Below, piece by piece: positions 1-11,600 of a stretch of 56,608 bases of DNA. This DNA is from Hondaea fermentalgiana (lineage: Eukaryota > Sar > Bigyra > Thraustochytrida > Thraustochytriidae). Position numbers and translations under genes: made by a program. The notes beneath the pieces are model-generated. The model had not been told where the DNA came from. It did not search any database and saw only the letters and a list, made by a program, of their open reading frames with translations. Within the stretch, counting starts at the first letter, position 1. Each line of letters starts with the position of its first letter. The stretch spans positions 4,317-60,924 of the forward strand of contig NPFB01000187.1 in assembly GCA_014084085.1 (NCBI GenBank). The letters run 5' to 3'.

Positions 1-35
1 TTGACGAACGCAATGGCGGCTGCGCGATCTCACAG

Positions 36-1216
36 AGGGCGACAGCGAATGGGTCAAGTTCTGGAATTCACGTCTGGAAGAGCCCGTGGTGGCCGAGGCC
101 CGCTTCGACTTTATCAATATCCGCGACATCAACATCAACAACAGCACCTTTAAATCGAAGCTCCTCGTCTACATTCGCGTGAACATGGAAGATCTCGGCA
201 TCTCCAACTCGGACCGCATTCCTCGGCCTCGCAACCAGCACTATCTCATCGATGGCAGCAAGAAAATCTCGCAGTGGACGCCGTGGCTCCAGTTCCTTGG
301 CGAAGTCTCCAAGCACTCCGAGTGGGTTCGTGAAAAGAATGGCAAGCTCACCTATGCCTACGAGTGGGACGGCGTCTTCCCGCTGGGCGAGCGCGGTGCC
401 TGGTTCCCCTTTGACTTTCACGAGCTCAACGTAGCCATCACGAGCAATTGGGACGACTCCAAGTTCATTCTCGCGCCCTGGGCTGACTCCAAGCTCCGCC
501 GCTCCGTGTGGAGCGAGGAGTGTGCTGTTGCTGCCCTCGAAAACGAGGTCACCCTCGTCGATAGCGGGTGCTCGCGCGTGCGCGACGAAGAGGTCATCCT
601 CGTCCTTCGCAACCGCTTCAAGTGGAATAGCACGCCGCGCCTCACCTTTGGCTCCTCTCGTGGTTTCACGGATTTGCGCTACAGTCAGGCCACGGCTTCT
701 GTTCTTGTCGATCGCCGCGCCACCTTTGTCCAGCACATCATTTACGAGCTCCTTCGTCCCTTTCTGCTGGCCGTTCTCGCGCCTCTCTCAGTTTTGTTCT
801 TTGAGGATGCTGCCACTCGTCTGAACTACTGCGTTACCCTTCTCGTCGCCATGAGTCTTGCGTTTCTGCGCAGCACTGGCGATCGCGTTACCTTTTCCGA
901 CTACTACAAGTTGGGCATGTTTCTTTACGCCGCGATCGCTCTTGTACTTTCCTCCTTTGACAACATCATCAAGGACCTCAACAACATCAATGTTCAGCTC
1001 AGCGCTTGGGTGGTCTTTCTCGTTTTTCACGCGCTATACTACGTTGCCTACCTCAAGTACACCTGGGAGTCCCGATCCACGCACAAGCAATACAGGACAA
1101 AGGTCAAGACGTACGAGGTTGTCACCAACAAGCTCCAGAAAGACGTCGATAACCACTTTGCCAGTGTCGTTGCGGTCAGTATTCAGCAACCGGATAGCGA
1201 CGATAAAGACGAGTAG
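36..1216 (+). CDS. Pentameric ligand-gated ion channel-like protein, copy 1 (5' partial)
   Basis: Probable plasma-membrane channel subunit of the Cys-loop (pLGIC) superfamily. The beta-rich extracellular half carries the hallmark FPFDFHEL, matching the family FPFD motif. Four hydrophobic segments follow: TM1 after HIIYELLRP, TM2 with a leading Arg (RLNYCVTLLVAM), TM3 after TFSDYY, and TM4 starting at SAWVV. The two cysteines of a classical Cys-loop are not apparent, as in bacterial relatives such as GLIC and ELIC. The window opens inside intron 1: an AG acceptor ends at 35 and the exon continues in phase to TAG at 1214-1216, so the initiating exon lies outside. It is a tandem paralogue of the gene at 1769-3107. 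The superfamily call rests on motif and topology by eye; ligand and ion selectivity cannot be read. Confidence 0.62.
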
Positions 1217-1768
1217 GCTGTCAAGGCTAATGGCGGTACGCAATTCATTTGTTCTTCTTCTCCTGTCACTCTTGTTGATTTCTTTTCCTGTCATTGCTAG
1301 AAAAGTGGGCTTCCGGCCTCTTGCGCTCGCGCTTGGCGACGCATAACCACAGCTAATCATGCCATGTTTAGGGAGTGACAACGCCAATGAGTGCATCTCC
1401 GACATGGACAACTTCTTGCCCAACCTAGTAGAAGCGTTCTCTTTTTCAAAACTATAGGCGACTAGGGGCCCGGCCGAATCGCCACGTTACTAACCCCTCA
1501 ACTGGGCTCTCTCTATTTTAAACCGCGAGACAATTTACGGGAACCCTTCTACGCATGATGTCATGCGTGCTAAAATCGAGCGGACGCCACAAAACCACAT
1601 GAGCAGCGCCTACTCGACGTGAAGCCTGCCCATCCGCTCCAACGCCCGTCCGCCCAGCCGGCCGCCCGCTCGCTCACTCGCCCAGATCCCCAAACCTGTT
1701 GACGGCTGCGCGCTTGGACGTCCAGACACGCTCGAACGATAATGGGAAGGAGCAAACGAAGTGAAACG
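1217..1768. other. Intergenic region between the two channel genes
   Basis: This 0.55 kb holds the 3' flank of channel copy 1 and the promoter/5' leader of copy 2. I see no convincing coding sequence. GC-rich overlapping frames near 1570-2040 on the minus strand lack domain character. Confidence 0.6.
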
Positions 1769-3107
1769 ATGCAGCTCAGCGACGAGGTCTTCGAAGGTAC
1801 GTGACGCCTGACGGGGGCGGGCGGCCAGGCGGGCCAGGCGGGCCAGGCGGCTGGGCACCTTGACGTGCTCGAGACAGCTCAAGCTTGAGATTAAAAGATC
1901 GCGACTGACTCGCTGACTGACTGGTTGACGAACGCAATGGCGGCTGCGCGATCTCACAGAGGGCGACAGCGAATGGGTCAAGTTCTGGAATTCACGCCTG
2001 GAAGATCCCGTGGTGGCCGAAACCCGCTTCGACTTTGCCAACATCTACGACATCGACATCAACAGTCGCACTTTCAAGTCCAAGCTCCTCGTCTACGTTC
2101 GCGTGGAAATGGGAGATCTTGGCATCTCTATCTCGGACCGCATCCCTCGGCCTCGCAACCAGCACTATCTCATCCATGGCAGCAAGAAAATCTCGCAGTG
2201 GACGCCTTGGATCGTATTTCGAGGCAAGGTGTTGGAGCACTCCGAATGGGTTCGCGAAAAAAATGGCAACCTCACCTATACCTACGAATATGATGGCATC
2301 TTCCCGTTGGGCGAGCGCGGTGCTTGGTTTCCCTTTGATTTTCACGAGCTCAACGTGGCAATCACAAGCAACTGGAGCAGAAGCAAGCTATATCTCGTGC
2401 CCTGGGCTGAATCCAAGCTCCGCCGCACCGTGTGGAGCGAGGAGTGTGCTGTTGTTGCCTTCGAATCCGGGGTCACCCTCGTCGACAGTGAGTGCGCGCG
2501 CGTGCGCGACGAAGAAGTCATCCTCGTCCTCGGCAACCGTTTCAAATGGGGTGGCACACCGCGTCTTGTCTTTCGTTCGCCGCGTAAATTTGCAGAGGAT
2601 CTTCTTTACAGTTGGGTGACAGCTACTGTAATCGTTGCTCGCCGCCCTTCCTTTGATCAGCACGTCATCTACGAGCTCCTTTGGCCCCTGATGCTTGCAA
2701 TCCTCGCACCACTTTCCATGCTGATCTCTGAGGATGCCGCCGCACGTCTCAGCTACTGCGTTGCTTTGCTCGTCGCCATGAGTCTCTCGTTTTTGCGCAG
2801 CACAAGCACTCGCGTCACCTTTTCCGACTTCTACAAGCTTGCAATGTTCTTATTCGTCTGCATCACTCTTATTTTTTCCTCCCTTGACAAGGTTTTTAAC
2901 AGCATTGACGTGCAGCGCAGCGCCTGGATCATTTTTATCGTCATCCACATTCTCTTTTACGCTGCCTACCTCAGGTACATTTGGAAGTCTCGATCCACGC
3001 ACAGGCAATACACAACAAAGGTCAAGACGTACGAGGCTGTCACCAAGAAGCTCCAAGAAGACGTCGAGAACCACTTTAGCCAAATCGTTGCAGTCAGCAT
3101 TAATTGA
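1769..3107 (+). CDS. Pentameric ligand-gated ion channel-like protein, copy 2 (two exons)
   Basis: Full-length paralogue of copy 1. I model join(1769..1796, 1960..3107), giving 391 residues. The short first exon encodes MQLSDEVFE and ends at a GTACGT donor (1797). The 163-bp intron ends in CACAG at 1959, and reading phase joins exactly to ...EGDSEWVKFW. Domains: extracellular beta-sandwich about 20-240 with FPFDFHEL at 133-140; TM1 about 244-266; TM2 about 272-292; TM3 about 303-325; TM4 about 332-354; short Lys-rich cytoplasmic tail. The intron end and the start of exon 2 are almost identical to copy 1, whereas the rest has diverged. The superfamily assignment is from motifs; agonist and ion selectivity are unknown. 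The in-frame GTG at 2010 is not needed as a start. Confidence 0.65.
1797..1959 (+). other. Intron 1 of channel copy 2
   Basis: Donor GTACGT at 1797 and acceptor CACAG ending at 1959. Removing it restores an ATG-initiated frame, because the downstream ORF alone has no upstream ATG. The last ~35 bases are identical to bases 1-35 of the window, which are the same intron of copy 1. Confidence 0.65.
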
Positions 3108-3380
3108 AAATAATCGGACAGCGACCACGATCAAGACAGTAGGCCCTACAGCCAGGCCTCGGATGAGATAAAAGAAAGAATTGGATCCTCGTCTTCTCTT
3201 TTTTGCACGATTCCCTACTACGTAGATCTTGCGCCCATCCAGCCATGATGAGCATTCTCTTTCCGTAACGATCGCCCCAAGGCTTATTCCATTCAGAGGG
3301 CAGTAAGTCACTCTTGCTTGCAAACTGGCTCAATCGCCGGGACACCTCGCGTCACCTCAGCGCGCGGCGTGAAAAAAAAA

Positions 3381-5114
3381 ATGCTTTGCTTTTTTTTCCA
3401 CATCGAAAAGAAACAACGACTCCGTTGCAAGCAAGCAAGCCTCGTCGAGAGGACCTCGAGACCTCCCACAAAACCCAATGGGATGGGGGTTCGCACGCGG
3501 AGACAAACTGCGAGCGCAGTCAAGCGTGAGGAGGACAGCAACGGGGACGCGGTCAGTGACCGCGCTGAGAAAGAATCTACGCGCTCGAAGGACCGGGACA
3601 ACGCGAACTTGAACAGGGTCGAGAACCATGACAAAGACGAGCAACTCGTCGAGACGGCGCGCGAGCGCGCCTGTCAGGTGATTCGAGAGGCGCACGAGAC
3701 CAAACGCAGTACTTTCCATCGTCTCTTTCTCAAGCATCAGCCGCCTAAGCCAGTCGCCTGGGCCCTCTGCGTGGTTGCCCTTCCTGTTCTCCTCGTCGTC
3801 GGTCTTGTACTTCTCTTGTGCCGATTGCTAATGCGCATCGAAGCGCTCGCGAAGTTCTTCAGTGACATCATTCCTGTGGCCATGCACGAAACCTTCCACG
3901 TTTTCCCCGATCTCGAGTCCATTACCCTGCAAGAGTTTCTCATGCGTCATGGCACGGACAAGGCCAATGACGAGGCCAAGGGCACTGCTTGCTGCAGTGC
4001 TGCTCCTCTCGGCGCGAAGCCAGTCGAGACTGCAAATCTGAACTGGGCTTATCCCTGGCAGCCCGATGTTCGCATGTATTGGTTCGGGCTCGGTCGCGTC
4101 TGTGGCGCTGGGCCAGAGTGCGAATACTTTGACGCAAGTAAGCCCACCATCATTTATGTGCACGGCTGGCAGCCGGGCGTTACCGAGCGAGGATTTCGCG
4201 AAACGATCAACTGGGTCAATCCGCCAGGTACCACCTCGTCGCTACCAGACACGCAGGTCGTCGACCTATGGGTCGCTCGCGGATACAACGTTGGCGTCTT
4301 TTACTGGAACCAGCTCGCCGATGAACCAACTGTTTCCGAGGCCGAGCGCAAGATCTACAACGCCACGGACGGCACGCGCTTGCGCTGGCGCCGTCGCAAT
4401 GCCGATGGATCAACGATGTTTGTCGATCATGCGGGACTCTTTGACACCGATCACTGTGTTGCCGACATGCTTGTCAAGTCTTACCTCGCCCATTTTCCTC
4501 CAAGGTCAACAGCACACTATGGCGCCGTACACTTTCTCGGTCACTCGCTCGGAGCCCAGCTCACGCTCGAGTTTCTGCGTCGGTTGCTGCTTGGCCAGAC
4601 CTCGTATTATGGCACGGCAAAAGCCAGTCCAATCTGCTACCCGGAGCGGCTGACTCTCGTTGATCCGTTCTTCACCTCGGACTGCAAGTCGTATGGCCCT
4701 TTAGATGGCTTGCGACCTTCACAGCGAGCCACTGAAAACTTGCACCTTGTGCGTGAGGCTCTTCCGAAGCTACTCGTGGAGACGTACGAGACCTCGCTCA
4801 TTGGCGCTGGCGCGCTCGGGGATTCGTGCCCGCGTCTCAAGCGACATTCAGTCTACCACGTCGTCGACATTGAGCAGATCCCGTGGACCGACGTTAGTCT
4901 TCGCCATTGTGCCGCGCCTTTTGTATATTTCTGCAGTATACTTCGCAAAGACGCCGAGCAGTGGCGGCCCAATCTCTTTAATGCTGCAGTGACCTACGCA
5001 GATTTGCTCGACAAGATGCCACCGCATGCGACCCATGAAGGCCCTCTGCACGATCATCTCCGTCCTGGCCAGGCGCTCTTGGCGTCCGCGTCGCTTCTCG
5101 TCGCGCCCCAATAG
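3381..5114 (+). CDS. Membrane-anchored lipase of the alpha/beta-hydrolase fold
   Basis: A 577-residue protein if started at the ATG at 3381; the ATG at 3483 (543 residues, good context) is equally plausible. It has a charged N-terminal region and one strong hydrophobic segment (about 124-149, VALPVLLVVGLVLLL), then a lipase-like domain. The oxyanion segment YVHGW is near residue 260, the nucleophile elbow GHSLGAQ has Ser389, and an acid candidate sits in LTLVDPFFTSD. The GHSLGAQ/VHGW pairing resembles the pancreatic-lipase superfamily. Predicted role is hydrolysis of acylglycerols or other carboxyl esters at a membrane, probably as a type II protein with the catalytic domain lumenal or extracellular. 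The catalytic His is not assigned with certainty. Substrate is unknown. Confidence 0.65.
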   Translation: MLCFFFHIEKKQRLRCKQASLVERTSRPPTKPNGMGVRTRRQTASAVKREEDSNGDAVSDRAEKESTRSKDRDNANLNRVENHDKDEQLVETARERACQVIREAHETKRSTFHRLFLKHQPPKPVAWALCVVALPVLLVVGLVLLLCRLLMRIEALAKFFSDIIPVAMHETFHVFPDLESITLQEFLMRHGTDKANDEAKGTACCSAAPLGAKPVETANLNWAYPWQPDVRMYWFGLGRVCGAGPECEYFDASKPTIIYVHGWQPGVTERGFRETINWVNPPGTTSSLPDTQVVDLWVARGYNVGVFYWNQLADEPTVSEAERKIYNATDGTRLRWRRRNADGSTMFVDHAGLFDTDHCVADMLVKSYLAHFPPRSTAHYGAVHFLGHSLGAQLTLEFLRRLLLGQTSYYGTAKASPICYPERLTLVDPFFTSDCKSYGPLDGLRPSQRATENLHLVREALPKLLVETYETSLIGAGALGDSCPRLKRHSVYHVVDIEQIPWTDVSLRHCAAPFVYFCSILRKDAEQWRPNLFNAAVTYADLLDKMPPHATHEGPLHDHLRPGQALLASASLLVAPQ

Positions 5115-5775
5115 GGTCATCAAGCGCATGTATTTGTGTGTGAGAGAGAGAGAGAGAGGGAGAGCGTGCCGAGAAGCAGTATACACAATGGAGTCCAACG
5201 AGCGAAAGTGAGTGGTAGTGTACTCGCATTTCACATTGATTCTTCATTTTCGGCATTCGCAAGGTGAGGTGGCGCAAGAAGATGTGTTTTCGATTCTACA
5301 ACTTCAAAACTCTCGCCACCCAGCTGCTAGCAACGAGGATTCCTTGCGAAGATCAACGAACCACGACAGAGAAACCAGTACGTCTGGACAGCAAGGCAAG
5401 AGCCGAAAAATAGAGACAAATGGAGAAAGAGCAAATTTGATATGTTGATGGCAGCGCAAAGGAGGAGACGACTTTCGTAGGCCTCCAGCCCCTAGAAAAA
5501 ATAGCGCAATATCCCACCTACTTTGACAATCCCATGGATGTGATAATCATCATTATGCATGGGAAACGTCTGATGTGTATAACAGAGAGAGAAGGAGAGA
5601 GAAATGAAGGTCTTGATGTATACGTGTTGTGTGTGACCAAACCAATAAATGGCAGGGCGCGTAGACGCGCGTGACGTCGAGACTACCCGACTTACGAAAG
5701 ATTACGAAGAAGTCGCGCTGGGAGCTTTTCTTTCTTTTCTTTTTCCTTTTGACCATAAAAGTGGCCGCAAACAGT
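5115..5775. other. Convergent 3' intergenic region
   Basis: Lies between the 3' ends of the lipase gene (+) and the methyltransferase gene (-). It contains a (GA)n microsatellite at about 5142-5164 and AT-richer 3'-UTR-like sequence. I see no gene. Confidence 0.6.
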
Positions 5776-6303
5776 TCATGCCTCCCAATAAAACATGGAA
5801 GAGGTGTACAGGATGGTCTCAATAAGAGGCAAGTAGTACCAGTCCGGGCAGTCGTTCCAGCTAAAGATGAACATGCCCCATACTGTCAGGATGGCGCCGA
5901 GGTATTGTGGGTGAGAAAAGTGGCTGTAGGGAAACTTGGTGCACCAGGGAATGTTGCGACCAAAGCACGAGCCGTAGCAGACGCCGTCGATGCCGATCCG
6001 GTACCACACCATGGCGTTGAGAATTTGACCAAAAATAAGAACCGGGGCGCCAATAAGAAACTGCGTCCAGCTGAGCGAGGGCAGCGTGGTGCCGTAGTGC
6101 GTGTAATACCATGTGCTAAAGACGTACATTTGCACGAGCTTGAAGGCGCGCACAAAGTTGAAGATCATCTCGGGCTCCTTTTGCTTCATACCCACCATCT
6201 GCGCAGCCTTGGCCACGGTCTGTGGCTTCTTCCAAACGACGCCGTACGCGAGTCGCTCCATGGAGAGGAGCACAGCAAAGCTCGCGTAGTCCATGGTGGC
6301 CAT
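5776..6303 (-). CDS. Phospholipid N-methyltransferase (PEMT family)
   Basis: A 175-residue polytopic protein of about the size of single-domain phosphatidylethanolamine or phospholipid N-methyltransferases (PEMT, Opi3), which use S-adenosylmethionine to methylate PE toward phosphatidylcholine in the ER. Several hydrophobic helices are visible. The C-terminal half has the family-like run GIDGVCYGSCFG, FPYSHFSHPQYLGA and a terminal VEEV-like acidic position (LIETI). Two ATGs lie at the start, 6303 and 6294; the second sits in a perfect GCCACCATGG context and may be the one used. Single exon. Whether it performs all three methylations or only the later ones cannot be told. Confidence 0.66.
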   Translation of the reverse strand: MATMDYASFAVLLSMERLAYGVVWKKPQTVAKAAQMVGMKQKEPEMIFNFVRAFKLVQMYVFSTWYYTHYGTTLPSLSWTQFLIGAPVLIFGQILNAMVWYRIGIDGVCYGSCFGRNIPWCTKFPYSHFSHPQYLGAILTVWGMFIFSWNDCPDWYYLPLIETILYTSSMFYWEA

Positions 6304-8645
6304 TCTCGTTTCTCCCTCTAAGCGTCCTTTTGCTCGCTTGCTGCCTCTGTCCTCGTCTGTCCACGTGCTCGAGTGCGCTGCGCTGCACTGTGTCCACTTT
6401 GCCTGTCCCTGTTCTTCCGCTACCGCCGATCGATCGGTCGTGCGGCTTCCAGGTCCTCGTCACAACGGGCCTCGGGCTCCCCGCCGCTCGCTCTGTTCTG
6501 CCTCGAGAAGCTAGCGACCTCGCGCGGCTGGACGCGACGCGACGATCCTCGGCAATGCGGATCGTTTGCTGCTTTGCCTGTTTGTCTCAAGCCGCAATCG
6601 ATTGGGCGATCGAGCGATCGTCGTTTTTTGTCTGCTTCGCTTGTTTGTTTGGACTCTGCATCGTGGATTCCGTGCTTGCCGCGCCTGGGGGCGGACGTGC
6701 GGGCTACCCCCTTGGGCGGCGGCCCCTCTGCGGCGCCAGAGGGGCAGGCCTCGTGGCGGCGGGAGGGGGGGGGCACGCAGGGCGCGCCGGAGACACGCAT
6801 GAGTGCCCTCTTCTTGAGCGCACCGCCGCGTATCGCCGCGCATTCATTTCATTCATTCATTCATTCATTCATCCATTCCTCGACAGCGGACGCCGCCGCC
6901 GCCGCCGCCGCCGCCGCACATCTCGATCGAGGCCGCGGCAGGAGCGGAGGCCTTGCCGGCGCAGGGAAGCGGCGCGGGCACCCGGGATGCGCTTGAGCCG
7001 AGCGAATCTTGGCGAAAGATTCGCTCGGCCCAGGTGTGCGTTACGCTGCTTCCGACAGGACAGGCTGACTGTAGTAAGCTGCTGCATTTCCAAAGTCCGA
7101 ACCCGGACGGCCGCCGTTGCAGTGGCAGGCGAGACCTCGCTTGGAGCCCAAGCCTCGGTCGCGGCGCGCACGGTCTTGCGACGGAGACGAGACCGCCGGC
7201 TGCGGAGGATGGCGCCGCGATGCGACGCTGGTCGGCGCGCCCCAGGAGGCGAGAATTATGGGAAAGCGCAGATGCCAGTGTGCCCTGCTCGCCGCTAGGA
7301 CACGCGTAGGCGCTTCTTCCGGGTCCATCTAGCGAAACAAGAAGATCGTCGCGTGTCGCGTCGATCCTCAGGTAAGTAAGATAGATGCGCTCTCCGGCTG
7401 AATGGCGGCTGGACGGCCGGTCGGTAGTAAACGAACAGGACCTCAGCTACTCGAAGCGTAGCGAGGCAGGAGAAGTTGCGCTTTCTTTGTCAATGGTAGT
7501 AGTGGTCGAGTTGACCTGGATCGCTTCTTCGGCGCGACGAGGCCGAGGACGAGAAGTATTCTCTAATGAGTTAGTACTAGTAATAGGGAGAAAAAGAGGG
7601 CCAGGGTTTTACCGGTCAGCTGAGGCCTAGATGCGATCGCAGCGGTGAAGGCCTACCCAGTTTTGTGTTGCTGTAGCTTGCTGCACTACGTGCGGGGTGG
7701 AGTAGTGGTAGGCCTTGGTGGTGATCGGGACTGGGAGATGAGACAAGAGAGATCGATCGCAACAAGCACGGCATAATTATAAAATTAAAAAAAAGCAAAG
7801 AGCTCTGCTGCTGATTGGAGAAGGAAGCTTGCGTTCGCAGTCACCAACTAGACAAGCCTTGGTCATCATTCCGAATGGAGTTGACCTCGCTGACGATGGA
7901 GTCGACTCATAATCGTCGAGAGGAAGCAGCATCAGTCAGTTTGCCCGTTTGCTGATCTGAGTGTTTCCTGCGAGTGAAAAGTGCGTTTTGCCCACCTAAC
8001 CCATCCCTGCCCTGTCGACGCAGCGTGACGGCAGGATTAGGCCTCGCGTAACGCCAAACCTAGCGTGCGTTCAACCAAGATTCGCGTGGCTGTGGGCCTG
8101 CGAGATGCGCTGGGCGCTGCGATCGATCCACTGATCACTAGACACGAAGAGACCTAAATAGCGAGACCTCGCACAGAAAAGACCTATAAAACGGCTACGA
8201 GATGAGTCGCCGGCGTCCAGCGTTTACAGTTAGTATGTTACCACGATCTCCCTCTTGCCAGAGAGAGATTACATCCGTCCTCAACGCGAAGCCTTCGATG
8301 GGTTCCCCAGTCGCAAGTCGGGGAAGGTATACAGCTACCCAAGCAGCTGCAGCTGGCTCGGCCAGCACCTGCAGCCACACCGCGAACCAAAGGAGCTTGG
8401 AGAGCCAGATGGACGCATGGGAACCATGGCCAGTTCCTCCGCACGTGCACCACCATACCTACGACTTTCATGCCAGCGCCCACCTCTAAGCAAGTCCTAC
8501 GTTTCGCCTAGCCAGGGGGGCTGCGCCTAGCTTCGAGTAATGGGAAGCGAGGACACTCACTGTGAACACCAAACTGGTTTTTCACGTGGACGACGATTTT
8601 TGATCAGAGTGGCCTGCACCAAAAGTCAAACGCAAGCCAGCCAAG
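6304..8645. other. Divergent promoter region with simple repeats
   Basis: 2.3 kb between the divergent methyltransferase (-) and LRR-GT49 (+) genes. It holds an ATTC repeat (about 6841-6875), a GCC repeat (about 6891-6917) and a perfect 14-bp inverted repeat at 6997-7029. A long plus-strand frame (6222-7298) is GC-driven, Arg-rich and without domains, so I do not call it a gene. No exon with convincing splice signals was found. Confidence 0.5.
6997..7029. repeat. Perfect 14-bp inverted repeat (hairpin)
   Basis: Arms 6997-7010 and 7016-7029 are exact reverse complements separated by the 5-base loop GGCGA. The stem begins GCCGAGCG. It lies in the divergent promoter region and could form an RNA hairpin or DNA cruciform, or be a palindromic protein-binding site. 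Confidence 0.8.
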
Positions 8646-11600
8646 ATGGGCACAGGCGCGAGCTCGCAGCGCAAGGCGCTTGCAAAGGGAGCGCTGCCCG
8701 CCGAGCAAGAACGCAAGGTCCAAGACCTACTGGTCGCGCGGCGCGAGCGCGACACCGATGTTCTCTTCTTGGCCGTGGGCTACGCCAGCACCTCGAGCGA
8801 GCAGACCAAGCTGAACAAGGGCAAGAGCGTCGTGGTCGTGAACTGCTACCGCGTCTATCTGTTCAGAGGGTCCTGGACGACCAAGTTTAAAGTCACATGG
8901 AGCGTCCCCGTGGTCCATATTGCGAAAATTGCCATCCTTGGCGATAGTGATGGCGATGGCGCAAAGGGATCCAAAAAGGTAGACGCCTTTCGCGTACGCC
9001 TCACACTCATCAATGGTAGCTCGCAAGACCTCCTCGTGAGCGACCCAGAAAGCTTTGCTCGATCCGTGCAAACGGCGCACGCCATGGCGTCGTATGGCGT
9101 GCCTTGGGCCTTTGTCATGCCCCCTCAGCTGGAGTCGCCCAGACCCATCATTCCTGGGGCCAACCCCGTAATCGATGTTCCTCCTTTCCTCGCGCTCTTT
9201 CGCATTTACGCCAACATAATTTCCGGAAGCGGCGTCTTGGCCCAACAAGTCCTCGATGCTGGCGCCACCCCAATCACCACTCCCGACGACGGCCTCGGAC
9301 CGATCTCGATGCGCCTGTCTCCCACCGAGCGTCTGGGCGGCGACACAGCATGGCAGCCCGCTGCCGCCGTGGTGATTCAGGCGCTCACCGCTCTGACCCT
9401 GGCGGCCACCTATGACGCATCTGTGAAGAAGGTGAGCCTGAACGGTCTTGACGATGCGCTGCTGAAGCAGAACCCAGACTTTAGACTTGCCATCTGGGAG
9501 CTCCTGCGCTGGAATGTTGGTATCGAAGCGCTCGAGCTTTGCCAAATAGAATGCGAGCCCGCATTCTGGTCAGTTCTCTCGCAGGCTCTCCTCGCAAACC
9601 CACGGCCGAGCATGGGTGTGCATTTTATGCTCGATCGCTGCAACGTCGACTCGGGCTCCGGCCTTGCACTTGCCATGCAACGCGCATATTACTTTGCCTC
9701 CCCGCTTTCGCTGCGTGTGCACCAGTTCCTAAAGGCAGGCCAGGAGAACGTGGACCCCAATGCCGAGGGAGCAAGCTGGATCTTTGAGGTTTTCAACGGT
9801 GACTACCTTCCCTCACTCGACGCCACGCGTCCGCTACCGCTTCCATATCTGGGCATGTTGCAAGAATTGGACCTTACGGGGACTGTCATTCCCGTCGCTA
9901 GCTTCGAAGCCGCCAACGCCTCCCTCTCGGGCTGTGCGTCGCTGCGCAAGCTCGTCCTTGCTGGATCCCTTCAGGAACTCGCCTCGCAGGGCCTCGTGGA
10001 AGACCTTCTCAAGGCGCTCCCCGCCAGTCCTCTTGCAACCCTTGACCTGAGCGACAACAGCAATCTTTTTGCGGTCCCCGGCTCTCGTTTTGTTGATGCT
10101 CTTGCCGACTTTGTCTACAACCGCCTCGGCTCGCTGGTCAGTATCGTGTTGACGTCAACCAACATTAGCGGCAATGAGCTCCTCGCCCTCTGTAAGGTGC
10201 TCTGCGACGACGACCAAGATGCGCTTGCTCTGCGCCGCAAAAAGTTCGCAGCTACGCGCCGTCTGGTTCCTGCCGTGCAGTGGACGCGCGAGCTCATTGC
10301 GCAAGCAGCCATCACGCTTTGCGTCGGCTCCAACGAGTCATTGACCAATATTCTTGAAGCGGAATCAATGCCAAAGCTTCCCATTGGATTTTCGCTCGTT
10401 GCGAACAACCTGACCTGGAGTCGACTCGCGCAAAAGTCCATCCTCCAGTCGTTGCACACTACCGAGAGCGCGACTTTGGACTTTTCCCTCGATGAGGCCA
10501 ATGCGCAATTCGACCTTCACGTCGTTGCAACGGACTATCCGCATTTGCAGGCATTTCCGCACATGGACCCACTTCTCTACCGGGGCGGCGTTTACGCTGC
10601 TCAGGCCACTGGCCAACCCTCTGCTGGCCTTCCAGGGGGAATGACCATCTTTGCGCTCGCCAGCAACATTGTCGACAGAATTCCGTACTCTATTATCCAG
10701 CAAATTGACGTTTGGTCCAGGACTGACATCGAGACGCAAGTCTTTGACAGCGAGCCAGAGCGTGAGCTCTGCCAACTCGTTGGAGATACGGCTCTATCCT
10801 GCGAAGACCTATGGAAATTGAGTTTGCGTAACTGGCGTCTAGGACCCATGGCCTCTGCATTCTTTGAGGAGGGTGTCGCACTTAACAAGACACTTCTCTC
10901 CCTCGACATTACAGGCAACTACATTGGAGACCGGGGCGCCGAGGCCCTTGGCCGAGCGCTACGCACCAATCGCACGCTCGTGTCGCTGCACATGGATGAC
11001 AACCACGTCGGCCTTGATGGCTGGAAGGCCATCCGAGGGGCGCTCTATGGCAACCGTAAGATCGCGGAGTTCACGTATCCAGCAAAGGACGTAGCCCGGC
11101 GCAACGCACGGCTCAATCAGCAAATTGCTCTTGGCGACGAGATTTACAAGGTCGGCAAGCTCGATATCAAGAGAACCTATAATTCCTATTCCTTGAAACC
11201 GCGAAGCGTCGAGGTCATCAAGTATGGCAAGAAGCTCCGCCGCCATGCTCTTGCGCACGCCCAAAAGATTCAAGATACTCTGTCCCAAATTCTTGCCGCT
11301 GTGGCCGACAACGCCAATGGGTGGGGTGACAAATTCGCTCCAAAGCAAGACAAGCAGCGTGCCAAGGCCCAGGACCGCATCGTCTCCAAGGTCGCACGAA
11401 AGCAAGCCAAGCTTCTTGCCAAGATGACCCGCCTTCTGAGCAAGTCCGCCGCAAAGGGTCGACGCAATAAGCGGGGCAATCCGTACGTACCCTCGGCGAT
11501 TGATCCTCTGCGCCGCGGCCCCGTCCTCTCCACTGATCCCGTCTACGATTACGATGACTACCTTGGTGAGACGTATCCCAACGATGTGAACAGACTGCTT

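Noticed and set aside
1925..2293. Frame starting at ATG 1937 region across the channel exon 2
   Set aside because: It is out of frame with the conserved channel sequence; the spliced model explains the region better.
6222..7298. Long plus-strand frame (358 codons) in the divergent promoter region
   Set aside because: Arg/Ala/Ser-rich composition caused by GC content and GCC/ATTC repeats, no domain, and it overlaps the start of the methyltransferase on the other strand.
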